A stretch of 64,000 bases of DNA from Paractinoplanes atraurantiacus (GTDB taxonomy: Bacteria > Actinomycetota > Actinomycetes > Mycobacteriales > Micromonosporaceae). The DNA lies in NCBI RefSeq assembly GCF_900215205.1, contig NZ_OBDY01000016.1, positions 134,085 to 198,084 on the forward strand. The letters are read 5' to 3'. Made by a program: the position numbers and the translations under genes. The notes beneath the pieces were generated by a model that had not been told where the DNA came from, did not search any database, and worked only from the letters and a program-made list of their open reading frames with translations. Shown here in pieces: positions 25,069 to 33,517 of the stretch (its first letter is position 1; every line of letters starts with the position of its first letter).

Positions 25069-25281
25069 TCAGCGCCGCGGCTGGTTCACGCCGCGCATTT
25101 TCCGATATACGGCCGTGATACCGAGAAACAGCCCGCCGGCCAGGACAAGTGTGACAGCCACGTTGGCGATCACCGGCTGGTCCTGGAGGAAATACTGCTT
25201 GACGTAGTTCGAGCCGACGATGATCACAACGTAGACCCACCAGGGTGCCCATCGCCCGTCCGTCTGCTTCCTCGCGTTCAT
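25069..25281 (-). CDS. Small two-TM membrane protein
   Basis: 70 residues from ATG 25281, preceded by GGAGG. Two hydrophobic spans: WWVYVVIIVGSNYVKQYF and VIANVAVTLVLAGGLFLGIT, with basic residues before the first and after the second (YRKMRGVNQPRR). Both ends are probably cytoplasmic. Not recognised. The region from 25282 to the GH31 gene (about 320 bases) holds no gene that I can support, only the palindrome at 25545. Confidence 0.6.
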   Translation of the reverse strand: MNARKQTDGRWAPWWVYVVIIVGSNYVKQYFLQDQPVIANVAVTLVLAGGLFLGITAVYRKMRGVNQPRR

Positions 25282-25544
25282 GGCGCCCGCCTCCAATGCA
25301 GGGTTCGGCCTCCCCACATCGTTTCCGGGACTGCCATGCCTGCCATCCATCAGAGGATTGAGGGCCTTGTCATCAATTAGTCGCACGGCCCGCCTCGTTC
25401 GAGCTGGTGACGGCCGCGGCAGTCGATCCCCAGCCGGCCGAAACGGCCGATGCCGAGGCTGTCCGCTGCGGAGGTGGACGCCGAGCATCGACCCCGCAGT
25501 CGCGATAGCAAACGGACCCGCTTCCCCGGTTGACTTTGTTTCGT

Positions 25545-25568
25545 GCCGATGACAGCGTTGTCATCGGC
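25545..25568. promoter_or_regulatory. Perfect 10-base-arm palindrome before GH31 gene
   Basis: GCCGATGACA at 25545-25554 and TGTCATCGGC at 25559-25568 are perfect inverted copies with a 4-base centre. A possible promoter, TTGTCA (25558-25563) and TAAACC (25582-25587) with 18-base spacing, overlaps the right arm. No gene ends here, so an operator is more likely than a terminator. Confidence 0.55.
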
Positions 25569-25603
25569 TTATTCATCGTTGTAAACCGCGGCTAGGAGTG
25601 CGC

Positions 25604-28357
25604 GTGTTCCATCGATCCACCCCGCGACGCGGCCAAGCGGCCGCCACCGTCGCCATCCTGGCGGCCGGCCTCGCGCTGGCCGCCTCGTCACCCGCCAGCG
25701 CCCACGGGCAGAGCTCCACCGTGGTCTCCGGAAAGGCGCGCTTCGAGGTCCTCTCCCCCACCCTGATCCGCACGGAGTACGGGACGTTCACCGACGCCTC
25801 CACGTTCAACGTGATCGGGCGTGACTCCTTCGCTCCGGTGCGCTTCACGAAGCGTACGGACAAAGGCTGGTTGACCATCGACACCGGCGCCCTGACGCTG
25901 CGCTACAAGGTCGGGTCGGGCTCTTTCACCGCCGACAACCTCGACATCAAGCTGCGCGCCGGCAAGCAGACCGTGCAGGCGACTCCGTGGGCCGGCCACT
26001 ATCCGCCCAGCTGCGAGGCCGGCGTCCTCTGCGAGGCCGAGGCGCTCGACGTCCGCGGCCCTGGCGTGGCCACCGACCACCGTGACTACACCGGCAAGGG
26101 CTTCACCGCGGGCTACACCGGCACCGGCGACGCCATCGTCTTCACCACGGCCGCCACCGGCAGCCTGCAGCTGGCCGTCCGCTACGCCAACAGCACCGGC
26201 GGCGACGGCCAGAACGTCACCCGCACGCTGACCGTCGCCGTCGACGGCGTGAACCAGACGCTCAGCCTGCCGCCCACCGCCAACTGGGACACCTGGGGCG
26301 TGGCCACCGTGACGCTCACGCTCGGCACCGGCACGCATCAGATCAGCGTTCTCAAGGGCGCCGGCGACACCGGCAACGTCAACATCGACAGCCTCGCGCT
26401 GATCAACCCCGGTGACGCCTACCCGGCGCCGACCCCGCCCGCGCCGCAGCCCTGCGCGTTCGGCACCGTCTGCGAGGCCGATCATGGCACTCTCGCCGGC
26501 GGCGCCCGCACCGCGTCCGACCACAACGGATACGCCGGTGACGGCTTCCTGGCCGGGCTCGAGAACACCAGCTCCTCGGCCGCGCTGACCGTGACCGGCG
26601 TGCCGGCCAAGGGCACCTACCGGGTGCAGGTCCGCTACGCCAACGGCAAGGCCGGCGCCCAGCCGGTGCAGACCCGCACGATGACCGTCAACGGCGCCAC
26701 GGTGACGCTGCCGGCCACGTCGAGCTGGGATTACTGGCGTACGGTCGAAGCGCCTGTCGCCTTGGACAAGGGCACCAACACGGTGACCTTGGCCTGCCCG
26801 ACCGCCGCCAGCTGCAACGTCAACGTGGACACGGTCGCCCTGGTGCGGGCCGGCACCCCGCTGCTCGCCCCGCACGCCGCGCTCGGCGGTTACCGCCGCG
26901 GCCTCGACGGCGTCAACGGTGCCGCGCTGACCGAGCCCGGCCTGCTCTACCAGGACGGCTGGTCGCTGCTCGACGACTCCGCGTCGGCGCTCTACAACAC
27001 CCGGACCGGCAAGGTCACGCAGCGTACGGGTACGGCGCAGGACGGGTACGTCTTCGCGTACGGCCAGGACTACACCCGCGGCCTGAACGAGCTGTCGAAG
27101 CTGACCGGCCCCACCAAGCTGCTGCCGAAGTGGGCGTACGGCGTCTGGTACTCCGAGTACTACGACCGCACCGCCGCCGAGTTCCAGGACATCGTCAAGC
27201 GTTTCAAGTCGGAGAACGTGCCGCTGGACGTGCTGATCGTCGACACCGACTTCAAGGCGCCGGACAAGTGGAACGGCTGGAACTTCGACACCACCCGCTT
27301 CCCCGACTACAAGGCGTTCCAGTCCTGGCTGAAGAAGCAGGGCATCACGACCAGCCTGAACATCCACCCGAGCATCCTCGGCTCGGACCCGAAGTTCGCC
27401 CAGGCCCAGGCCACCGCCAAGGGCAAGCTGAAGAGGACCGGCTGCAACGGCGGCGCCGACTGCTACACGTTCGACTTCGGCGACCCCGACCAGCTCAAGG
27501 CCTACTTCGACCTGCACTCGTCGCTGGCCGACCCGGATTTCTGGTGGCTTGACTGGTGCTGCGACGCCTCCACCTCGACGCTGGCCGGCGTGACCGGCGA
27601 CGCCTGGATCAACCAGCAGTACGCCGCCCGCGACGGCTTCGCGTTCTCCCGGGCGTACGGGTCGTTGCAGGCCGGCGGCTACGGCAACCCGACCGCGGTG
27701 CCGACCGGCCCGTGGGCCGACAAGCGCACCACGCTGCACTTCACCGGTGACACGGTCTCCACCTGGGAGACGCTGCAGGCGCAGGTCGGCTACACCCCGG
27801 GCGAGTCGGCCGCGACCGGCCTGGCCGCGGTGAGCCACGACATCGGCGGCCACACCGGCGGCCTGTCCACCGAGAAGGGCGCCGAGCCGGACAGCACCAA
27901 GCTGCCGGACGACCTCTACGCCCGCTGGGTGCAGCTCGGCACGTTCCAGCCGATCGACCGCCTGCACTCCAACCACAGCGACCGCCTGCCCTGGCAGTAC
28001 GGCCCGGCCGCCGAGGCCTCGGCCACGAAGTTCCTGCAACTGCGCAAGAAGCTTCAGTCCTACACGTACGCGACGGCCCAGCAGGCCACCCGCACGGGCA
28101 CCCCAATCGTCCGCCCCATGTACCTGGCCTACCCGGGCCAGCAGGAGGCGTACGCGACGGCCGGCTCGCAGTACCTCTACGGCGACGACTTCCTGGTCGC
28201 GCCGGTCACCACCCCGGGGGAGACCGCGACCACCACTGTCTGGTTCCCGCCGGGCCACAACTGGAAGGACTACTTCACCGGCAAGGTCTACAAGGGCGGC
28301 ACCATTCAGCAGGTGACGTCGACCCTGGCCACGATGCCGGTGTTCGTCCGCTCCTGA
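25604..28357 (+). CDS. Secreted GH31 alpha-glucosidase-type hydrolase with two CBMs
   Basis: About 917 residues, secreted glycoside hydrolase family 31. Start GTG 25604 lies 5 bases after AGGAG (GTG 25598 is inside that site). The signal peptide ends at ASSPASA. The N-terminal beta domain is interrupted by two tandem CBM6/35-like modules (about 141-275 and 285-420), each beginning with a CEAE/CEAD motif and holding an RYANS or RYANG strand. The catalytic barrel follows: LIVDTDFKAPDKWNGWNFD. Nucleophile is likely Asp650 in FWWLDWCCD and acid/base Asp716 in HFTGDTVSTWE. It probably degrades extracellular alpha-glucan or xyloside. A strong terminator follows; a palindrome precedes it. Confidence 0.9.
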   Translation: MFHRSTPRRGQAAATVAILAAGLALAASSPASAHGQSSTVVSGKARFEVLSPTLIRTEYGTFTDASTFNVIGRDSFAPVRFTKRTDKGWLTIDTGALTLRYKVGSGSFTADNLDIKLRAGKQTVQATPWAGHYPPSCEAGVLCEAEALDVRGPGVATDHRDYTGKGFTAGYTGTGDAIVFTTAATGSLQLAVRYANSTGGDGQNVTRTLTVAVDGVNQTLSLPPTANWDTWGVATVTLTLGTGTHQISVLKGAGDTGNVNIDSLALINPGDAYPAPTPPAPQPCAFGTVCEADHGTLAGGARTASDHNGYAGDGFLAGLENTSSSAALTVTGVPAKGTYRVQVRYANGKAGAQPVQTRTMTVNGATVTLPATSSWDYWRTVEAPVALDKGTNTVTLACPTAASCNVNVDTVALVRAGTPLLAPHAALGGYRRGLDGVNGAALTEPGLLYQDGWSLLDDSASALYNTRTGKVTQRTGTAQDGYVFAYGQDYTRGLNELSKLTGPTKLLPKWAYGVWYSEYYDRTAAEFQDIVKRFKSENVPLDVLIVDTDFKAPDKWNGWNFDTTRFPDYKAFQSWLKKQGITTSLNIHPSILGSDPKFAQAQATAKGKLKRTGCNGGADCYTFDFGDPDQLKAYFDLHSSLADPDFWWLDWCCDASTSTLAGVTGDAWINQQYAARDGFAFSRAYGSLQAGGYGNPTAVPTGPWADKRTTLHFTGDTVSTWETLQAQVGYTPGESAATGLAAVSHDIGGHTGGLSTEKGAEPDSTKLPDDLYARWVQLGTFQPIDRLHSNHSDRLPWQYGPAAEASATKFLQLRKKLQSYTYATAQQATRTGTPIVRPMYLAYPGQQEAYATAGSQYLYGDDFLVAPVTTPGETATTTVWFPPGHNWKDYFTGKVYKGGTIQQVTSTLATMPVFVRS

Positions 28358-28369
28358 GCAATCCGCTCC

Positions 28370-28406
28370 GGCGCCCCCGGCCACCGTCCGGCCGGGGGCG
28401 CCTTTT
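28370..28406 (+). terminator. Rho-independent terminator after GH31 gene
   Basis: Arms GGCGCCCCCGGCC (28370-28382) and GGCCGGGGGCGCC (28390-28402) are exactly complementary around a 7-base loop, followed by TTTT. Sits 13 bases after the GH31 stop. Confidence 0.85.
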
Positions 28407-28423
28407 GACGAGATGATGGAGAG

Positions 28424-29311
28424 ATGCGCCTCGTCTCTCTTCTTCCCTCCGCTACCGAGATCGTCTACGCCCTGGGTCTCGGCGACGACCTGGTCGGCGT
28501 GACCTTCGAGTGCGACGAGCCGCCGTACGCCCGCACGGAGAAGACAGTCGTGGTCGGCGGCCGCGACACCCGCGGCATGACTCCCGCCGAGATCGACGAC
28601 TACGTGCAGACCCGCATGAAGAACGGCGAGGACCTCTACACCCTGCACGCCGGGGCCCTGGCCGCCCTCGACCCCGAGCTCATCCTGACCCAGGACCTCT
28701 GCCGCGTCTGCGCGCTCCCGTCGGGTCACGTCACCGACGCGCTCGACCACTTGGGCTGCCGCGCCGACGTGCTGTCCCTCGACCCGTACACCCTCGACGA
28801 GGTGCTTCAGACGTTCCTCGAGGTGGGCGCGGCCGCGGGTGTGCCCGACCGCGCTCAAGCCCTGATCTCAGGTCTCCGAGCTCGCCTGGCCACCGTCGCC
28901 ACCGCTGTCGAGGGCCGCCCGCGCCCGAAGGTGGCGGTGGTCGAGTGGGTCGACCCGCCCTTCACGGCCGGCCACTGGGTGCCTGACCTGGTCACGGCGG
29001 CGGGCGGCGTTCCGGTCGCGGCTCGCGGTGGTCAGCGTTCGGTCCAGACGACGTACGCCGATCTGGCCGCTCCCGGCCCGCAGATCGTCCTGGTGACCCC
29101 GTGCGGTTTCCACCTGGACGGAGCCGCGCTCCAGGCCGCCGGCGTGGTGCCGCACTTCCCCGGCGCCCAGGTCTGGGCCCTGGACGGCGACAGCCTGATC
29201 GTCCGCCCCGGTCCCCGCCTGGTCGACGGGGTGGAGACGATCGCCGCGATCCTGCACCCGGAGGCGTTCCCCGAGGGCCCTGGCCCGAGATCCGCTCGAC
29301 GTCTTTCTTGA
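28424..29311 (+). CDS. BtuF-like cobalamin-binding protein without signal peptide
   Basis: 295 residues of the BtuF/helical-backbone metal receptor fold. It begins directly with MRLVSLLPSATEIVYALGLG, the family N-terminus, so there is no signal peptide or lipobox and the protein appears cytoplasmic. Other blocks: DPELILTQDLCRVCALPSG, VAVVEWVDPPFTAGHWVPDL, DLAAPGPQIVLVTPCGFHLD. Cytosolic homologues are commonly annotated cobalamin-binding or ABC substrate-binding proteins, but no ABC permease is near. It lies alone after the GH31 terminator. Confidence 0.8.
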   Translation: MRLVSLLPSATEIVYALGLGDDLVGVTFECDEPPYARTEKTVVVGGRDTRGMTPAEIDDYVQTRMKNGEDLYTLHAGALAALDPELILTQDLCRVCALPSGHVTDALDHLGCRADVLSLDPYTLDEVLQTFLEVGAAAGVPDRAQALISGLRARLATVATAVEGRPRPKVAVVEWVDPPFTAGHWVPDLVTAAGGVPVAARGGQRSVQTTYADLAAPGPQIVLVTPCGFHLDGAALQAAGVVPHFPGAQVWALDGDSLIVRPGPRLVDGVETIAAILHPEAFPEGPGPRSARRLS

Positions 29312-29332
29312 GGGCCTCGGCCTCCTGCCCGC

Positions 29333-30109
29333 TCAGTGTGCCAGGGCCGGCCGGCGGGACGGAACGGCCGACCAGCGCGTACGGGCGGCCTCGCGAACCC
29401 GCATGGCCCGGTACAGCCAGTGCACGTCGAGGCCGAACGACCAGGTCAGGGAGCCCAGCGCCAGGGCCAGCACCACGACCGCGCCGAAGGCGGGCAGGAA
29501 ACCGGCCGTGACCAGCGCGAGGGCGACGCCTTGCACGGCCGCGACCACCTTGCGGGAGAAGCGGGGCGGCAGCGCCGCGTTCAGCCACGGCCACGCCCAG
29601 GCCGCCGCCACGAACGCGTACCGGAAGGCGCCGATCGCCACCCACCACCAGCCGTAGCGGTCGCCGGCGTAGACGCTGAGCACCAGGATCAGGAACGCGT
29701 CGATCTCCATGTCGAACCGGGCGCCGAGCGCCGTCGTCGTGTTGGTGCGCCGGGCCACCTGCCCGTCCACGCCGTCGAGGGCCAGCGCGACCCCCGCGAT
29801 CACCACCAGCATCGGGGTGCTGACCGGGTGGGTGAACGACGTCACCACCATCGCGGTCACGCCGCCGACCAGGATCGCGCGGCTGAGGGTGACCGAGTTG
29901 GCCGCGCCCAGCTGTGTCATTCCGGCCCGGCCGAGCCCGGCGCCGAGCAGGGCACACAGCACCAGGCCGTACGCCGCGCCGGCGACCAGAGCGCCGGCCG
30001 TGAGCCCGAGGGTGCTGCCCAGCAGGGCCAGCAGGGCGAGCTGGGCGGCGAGGCCGAGAACCGGCCCGCGCGAGGGGCCTGCCGCTGCTTCCGCGGTACT
30101 GAGGGTCAC
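29333..30109 (-). CDS. CDP-alcohol phosphatidyltransferase
   Basis: 258 residues, integral membrane enzyme moving a phosphatidyl (or CDP-linked) group onto an alcohol. The signature is complete: ALDGVDGQVARR, then ALGARFDMEIDA, matching DxxDGxxAR...GxxxDxxxD. About six TM helices. Start GTG 30109 has GGAGGAG upstream. It is divergent from the MDR-PTPS-GT4-methyltransferase operon and likely belongs to the same locus. Family members make phosphatidylinositol, phosphatidylglycerol or related lipids; here the acceptor may be the locus product. Confidence 0.85.
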   Translation of the reverse strand: MTLSTAEAAAGPSRGPVLGLAAQLALLALLGSTLGLTAGALVAGAAYGLVLCALLGAGLGRAGMTQLGAANSVTLSRAILVGGVTAMVVTSFTHPVSTPMLVVIAGVALALDGVDGQVARRTNTTTALGARFDMEIDAFLILVLSVYAGDRYGWWWVAIGAFRYAFVAAAWAWPWLNAALPPRFSRKVVAAVQGVALALVTAGFLPAFGAVVVLALALGSLTWSFGLDVHWLYRAMRVREAARTRWSAVPSRRPALAH

Positions 30110-30215
30110 CGTGGCTCCTCCCGTTCACAAGATCGGCCGCCGCGTATGGTTGCCGTCGTCAGCGCTTTACACGAGCGGAACCGGCGAACGGTTCAGCCGC
30201 TGAAGGGATCAACGC

Positions 30216-31184
30216 ATGTCGGGTGCCGCGGAAGCGTTCTGGCTCGCCGAGGCCGGCCGGGGCGAGATCCGCCCGGAGAAGGTGCGCGAGCCCGGACCCG
30301 GCGAGGTGCTGGTGCGCACCCTCCACAGCGGCGTGAGCAGGGGAACCGAGACTCTGGTCTTCACCGGCCGGGTGCCCGAGAGCCAGTGGCCGGCGATGTG
30401 CGCGCCGTTCCAGGAGGGCGATTTCCCGGCCCCCGTCAAATACGGATATCTCAACGTCGGCGTCGTCGAGCAAGGACCACAAGACCTTCTCGGCCGTACG
30501 GTGTTCAGCCTCTTCCCGCACCAGACGCGTTTCGTGGTGCCCGTGTCGTCGGTCACCGTCGTCCCCGATGACGTCCCCGCCGATCGCGCCGTCCTGGCCG
30601 GCACCGTCGAGACCGCCGTCAACGCCCTCTGGGACGCGGCCCCGCTGATCGGCGACCGCGTCGCCGTCGTCGGCGCCGGCATGGTCGGTGGTTCGGCGGC
30701 CGCGATTCTCTCGCGCTTTCCGGGGGTACGGATCCAGCTCGTGGACGTCGACCCGGCCCGTGCCGCCCTCGCCTCGCGGCTGGGCGTGCCCTTCGCGCGC
30801 CCGGACGAGGCGCTGGGCGACTGTGACCTGGTGATCCACGCCAGCGCGTCGGCGGCCGGGTTGAAACGTTCTCTGGAGCTGCTGGCCTACGAGGGCACCG
30901 TCGTCGAGCTCAGCTGGTACGGCGACAAGCAGGTCGACATCCCGCTGGGCGAGTTCTTCCACTCGAAGCGCCTGACCGTGCGCGGCAGCCAGGTGGGCGG
31001 CATCCGGCCGGATCACCGCCGCTCGTACGCCGAACGCCTGGCCCTGTCTCTCGATCTGCTCCGCGACGACCGGTTCGAGGCGCTGATCAGTGGACGGTCC
31101 CCGTTCGGGGACCTGCCCGCGATCATGCCGCGCCTGGCCGACGGTAGCCTTCCGGCACTCTGCCACGTGATCGACTACAACTGA
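30216..31184 (+). CDS. Zinc-type MDR dehydrogenase
   Basis: 322 residues of the medium-chain dehydrogenase/reductase superfamily. Elements: GEVLVRTLHSGVSRGTETLV near residue 30, PVKYGYLNVGVVEQG, LAGTVETAVNALWDAAPL and the nucleotide site VAVVGAGMVGGSAAAIL. The catalytic Cys-Gly-Ser/Thr zinc site of classical alcohol dehydrogenases is not obvious. This branch is often annotated BchC-like or zinc-binding dehydrogenase. It starts a four-gene operon (gap 13 bases to PTPS, then two overlaps). Likely oxidises or reduces a sugar or side-chain carbonyl of the locus product; inference. Confidence 0.85.
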   Translation: MSGAAEAFWLAEAGRGEIRPEKVREPGPGEVLVRTLHSGVSRGTETLVFTGRVPESQWPAMCAPFQEGDFPAPVKYGYLNVGVVEQGPQDLLGRTVFSLFPHQTRFVVPVSSVTVVPDDVPADRAVLAGTVETAVNALWDAAPLIGDRVAVVGAGMVGGSAAAILSRFPGVRIQLVDVDPARAALASRLGVPFARPDEALGDCDLVIHASASAAGLKRSLELLAYEGTVVELSWYGDKQVDIPLGEFFHSKRLTVRGSQVGGIRPDHRRSYAERLALSLDLLRDDRFEALISGRSPFGDLPAIMPRLADGSLPALCHVIDYN

Positions 31185-31197
31185 GGAGGAGCTGATC

Positions 31198-31596
31198 TTG
31201 TTCAGCGTCACCGTCCGCGACCACATCATGATCGCCCACAGCTTCTCGGGTGAGGTCTTCGGACCGGCCCAGAAGCTGCACGGCGCGACCTTCGTGGTGG
31301 ACGCCACGTTCCGCCGGCCCGAGCTGGACGACGACAACATCGTCGTCGACATCGGCCGGGCGAGCGAGGAGCTGCACGCGATCTGCGGCGGGCTCAGCTA
31401 CAAGAACCTCGACGACGACCCCGCCTTCAAGGGCGTCAACACGTCGACCGAGTTCCTGGCCAAGGTGATCGCCGACCGCCTGGCCGACAAGGTCGCCGCC
31501 GGTGACCTGGGCCCCGGCGCGGCCGGGCTGACCGGCATCTCGGTCACCCTGCACGAGTCGCACATCGCATGGGCCTCGTACGAGCGCGATCTGTGA
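31198..31596 (+). CDS. PTPS/QueD-family protein with altered zinc site
   Basis: 132 residues from TTG 31198, after GGAGGAG. T-fold of 6-pyruvoyl-tetrahydropterin synthase/QueD. His14 (IAHSFSG) and His28 (LHGATF) can be aligned with zinc ligands, but the second His of HGH is Ala30 and no catalytic Cys precedes it. The terminal Glu is retained in LHESHIAWASYE, which binds pterin in the family. A pterin or dihydropteridine substrate is probable but canonical PTPS chemistry is not. The downstream glycosyltransferase start overlaps the stop (GTGA). Confidence 0.85.
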   Translation: MFSVTVRDHIMIAHSFSGEVFGPAQKLHGATFVVDATFRRPELDDDNIVVDIGRASEELHAICGGLSYKNLDDDPAFKGVNTSTEFLAKVIADRLADKVAAGDLGPGAAGLTGISVTLHESHIAWASYERDL

Positions 31597-32693
31597 GCTC
31601 GCCACCTCTCTGGGCGGTGCTGCCGGGCGGGATCGACGACCCGGCGGCACCGAGCGGCGGCAACCGCTACGACCGCGCCGTCCTGTGCCGCCTGCACCGC
31701 GACGTCCACGAGCTCGCGATCGGCGGCACGTGGCCGTCGCCGAGCCCCGCCTCCCGGCGCGCCCTGCAGTGGGCGCTGGCCGACATCCCCGACGGCGCCC
31801 TGGTGCTGGTCGACGGCCTGGTCGGCTGCGGCGTGCCCGAGCTCCTGGCGCCGCACGCCCACCGCCTGCGCCTGGCCGTGCTCGTGCACCTGCCGCTGAG
31901 CGACGAGACCGGCCTCTCCCCGGAGCGGGCCGCCGACCTGCGCTCGAAGGAGCGCGCCACCCTGCACCTGGCCACCACCGTGATCGCCACCAGCGAGGCC
32001 GCCGCGGCCCACGTGGCCGCCATGCACGACCTGCCCCGCGTGGAGGTCGCCGCGCCCGGCGTCGGCTCGTTCCCGGTCGCGGAGCCGCACCCCGACGGCC
32101 ACCGGCTGCTCTGCGTCGCCTCGGTCTCCCCCCGCAAGGGCCAGGACCTGCTGGTCGGCGCCCTCGAGAACGACCTGCCCGGCCTGCGCTGGAAGTGCAC
32201 CTTTGCCGGCGCACTCATCAATCCGGTCCCGTATCTGAGCGGCCGCATCCAATTCACCGGACCTCTGGCCGGCGCCGACCTCGACGCCGCCTACGCCGGC
32301 ACCGACCTGTTCGTCCTGCCGTCGCGCAACGAGACGTACGGCATGGTCGTCACCGAGGCCCTGGCCCGCGGCATCCCCGTCCTGGCCACCGCCGTCGGCG
32401 GCGTCCCTGAGGCCTTGGGCACCACCCCCCTGGGCCGGCCCGGCATGCTCGTGCCCGCCGACGACCGCCCCGCCCTGGCCGCGGCGCTGCGCGCCTGGCT
32501 CACCGACCCCTCGCTCCGCGCCAACTTGCGCGCCGCCGCCCTCCAGCGCCGGGAAACCCTCCCGACCTGGACCGCGACGGCCGACCGCATCACCGAGATC
32601 CTCGACGGCATGCCACCAGCCCCGCCGTCACCGACCATCCCCGCGCCGCCCGTCACCCGGGCGGCGACGTCGATCGAAGGAGAGTCCGCATGA
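31593..32693 (+). CDS. GT4-type glycosyltransferase
   Basis: About 366 residues, GT-B fold. Start GTG 31593 overlaps the PTPS stop; ATG 31569 would overlap by 28 bases. The acceptor half holds a PDGALVLVDGLVGCGVP segment. The donor half contains LLCVASVSPRKGQDLLVGAL and the GT4 signature FVLPSRNETYGMVVTEALAR with GIPVLATAVGGVPEAL. Pro/Ala-rich tail of about 30 residues. It transfers a nucleotide-activated sugar to an unknown acceptor; coupling to PTPS suggests a pterin- or pyrimidine-derived acceptor. Confidence 0.9.
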   Translation: MSSPPLWAVLPGGIDDPAAPSGGNRYDRAVLCRLHRDVHELAIGGTWPSPSPASRRALQWALADIPDGALVLVDGLVGCGVPELLAPHAHRLRLAVLVHLPLSDETGLSPERAADLRSKERATLHLATTVIATSEAAAAHVAAMHDLPRVEVAAPGVGSFPVAEPHPDGHRLLCVASVSPRKGQDLLVGALENDLPGLRWKCTFAGALINPVPYLSGRIQFTGPLAGADLDAAYAGTDLFVLPSRNETYGMVVTEALARGIPVLATAVGGVPEALGTTPLGRPGMLVPADDRPALAAALRAWLTDPSLRANLRAAALQRRETLPTWTATADRITEILDGMPPAPPSPTIPAPPVTRAATSIEGESA

Positions 32694-33457
32694 CCGGTGA
32701 GTTCAGCGAGTCGTGGCTGGGGTTGCGGGAGCCGGCCGACGCCGACGCCCGCGCCGCCGACCTGGTCGAACGGCTCCCCCAGCCGATCCACGTCATCCGC
32801 GACCTCGGCTGCGGCACCGGCTCGCTGGGCCGCTGGCTCGCCCCGAAGCTGCCCACCCCGCAGCATTGGATCCTGGCCGACCGCGACCCCAAGCTGCTGC
32901 ACTACGCGACCTCGCACCTGCGGCTGCCCGGTGTCACGGTCGAGGGCGCCCTCGGCGACGTCACCGCGCTGACCGCCGAGGACCTGGACGGCACCGACCT
33001 GGTGACCTGTTCGGCCCTGCTCGACCTGCTCACCGAGGACGAGATCGACTCGCTGGTGGCCGCCCTCGCCGCCGCCGGCACGGCCGCGCTGTTCACGCTC
33101 TCGGTGGCCGGCGAGGTCACCCTGGACCCCGCACGGCCGGAGGACCGGCAGGTCGAGGCCGCGTTCAACGCGCACCAGCGCCGGGTCGAGGGCGACCGCC
33201 GTCTTCTCGGGCCGGACGCGCCGGCGTACGCCACCCAGGCCTTTGAGAAAGCGGGCGCGACGGTCGTGACCCGGCCGAGCCCGTGGCAGCTCGGTTCCGA
33301 GCGCCCGGAACTGACCGCGGAATGGCTGCGCGGCTGGGTCGGCGCCGCCCGTGAGCAGGACCCGGAGCTGGCCCTGGACGACTATCTGGCCGCCCGTCTG
33401 GGTGACCTTCCGAGCGTGTCGGTCGGACATGTCGATCTTTTAGCGATCTTCGGCTGA
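32690..33457 (+). CDS. Class I SAM-dependent methyltransferase
   Basis: 255 residues. SAM-binding motif I is DLGCGTGSLGRWLAP (about residue 38). A WILADRDPKLL acidic motif follows and LVTCSALLDLLTEDEID marks the post-II region. ATG 32690 overlaps the glycosyltransferase stop (ATGA), so the four genes from the MDR on are one transcription unit. It may methylate the glycosylated product. No signal or membrane span. Confidence 0.88.
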   Translation: MTGEFSESWLGLREPADADARAADLVERLPQPIHVIRDLGCGTGSLGRWLAPKLPTPQHWILADRDPKLLHYATSHLRLPGVTVEGALGDVTALTAEDLDGTDLVTCSALLDLLTEDEIDSLVAALAAAGTAALFTLSVAGEVTLDPARPEDRQVEAAFNAHQRRVEGDRRLLGPDAPAYATQAFEKAGATVVTRPSPWQLGSERPELTAEWLRGWVGAAREQDPELALDDYLAARLGDLPSVSVGHVDLLAIFG

Positions 33458-33517
33458 ACCCTTTGTGCCCGCCCCGGCGTACTAGGGGAAAGACGGGCTA
33501 TCGAAGGGGACGGCGAA

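Noticed and set aside
25688..28858. Very long minus-strand open frame opposite the GH31 gene
   Set aside because: Shadow of the GH31 codons in high-GC DNA; low-complexity Gly/Val/Arg composition and no ribosome binding site.
30159..31352. Minus-strand protein opposite the MDR gene
   Set aside because: Shadow; the plus strand carries the clear MDR motifs and coupled downstream genes.
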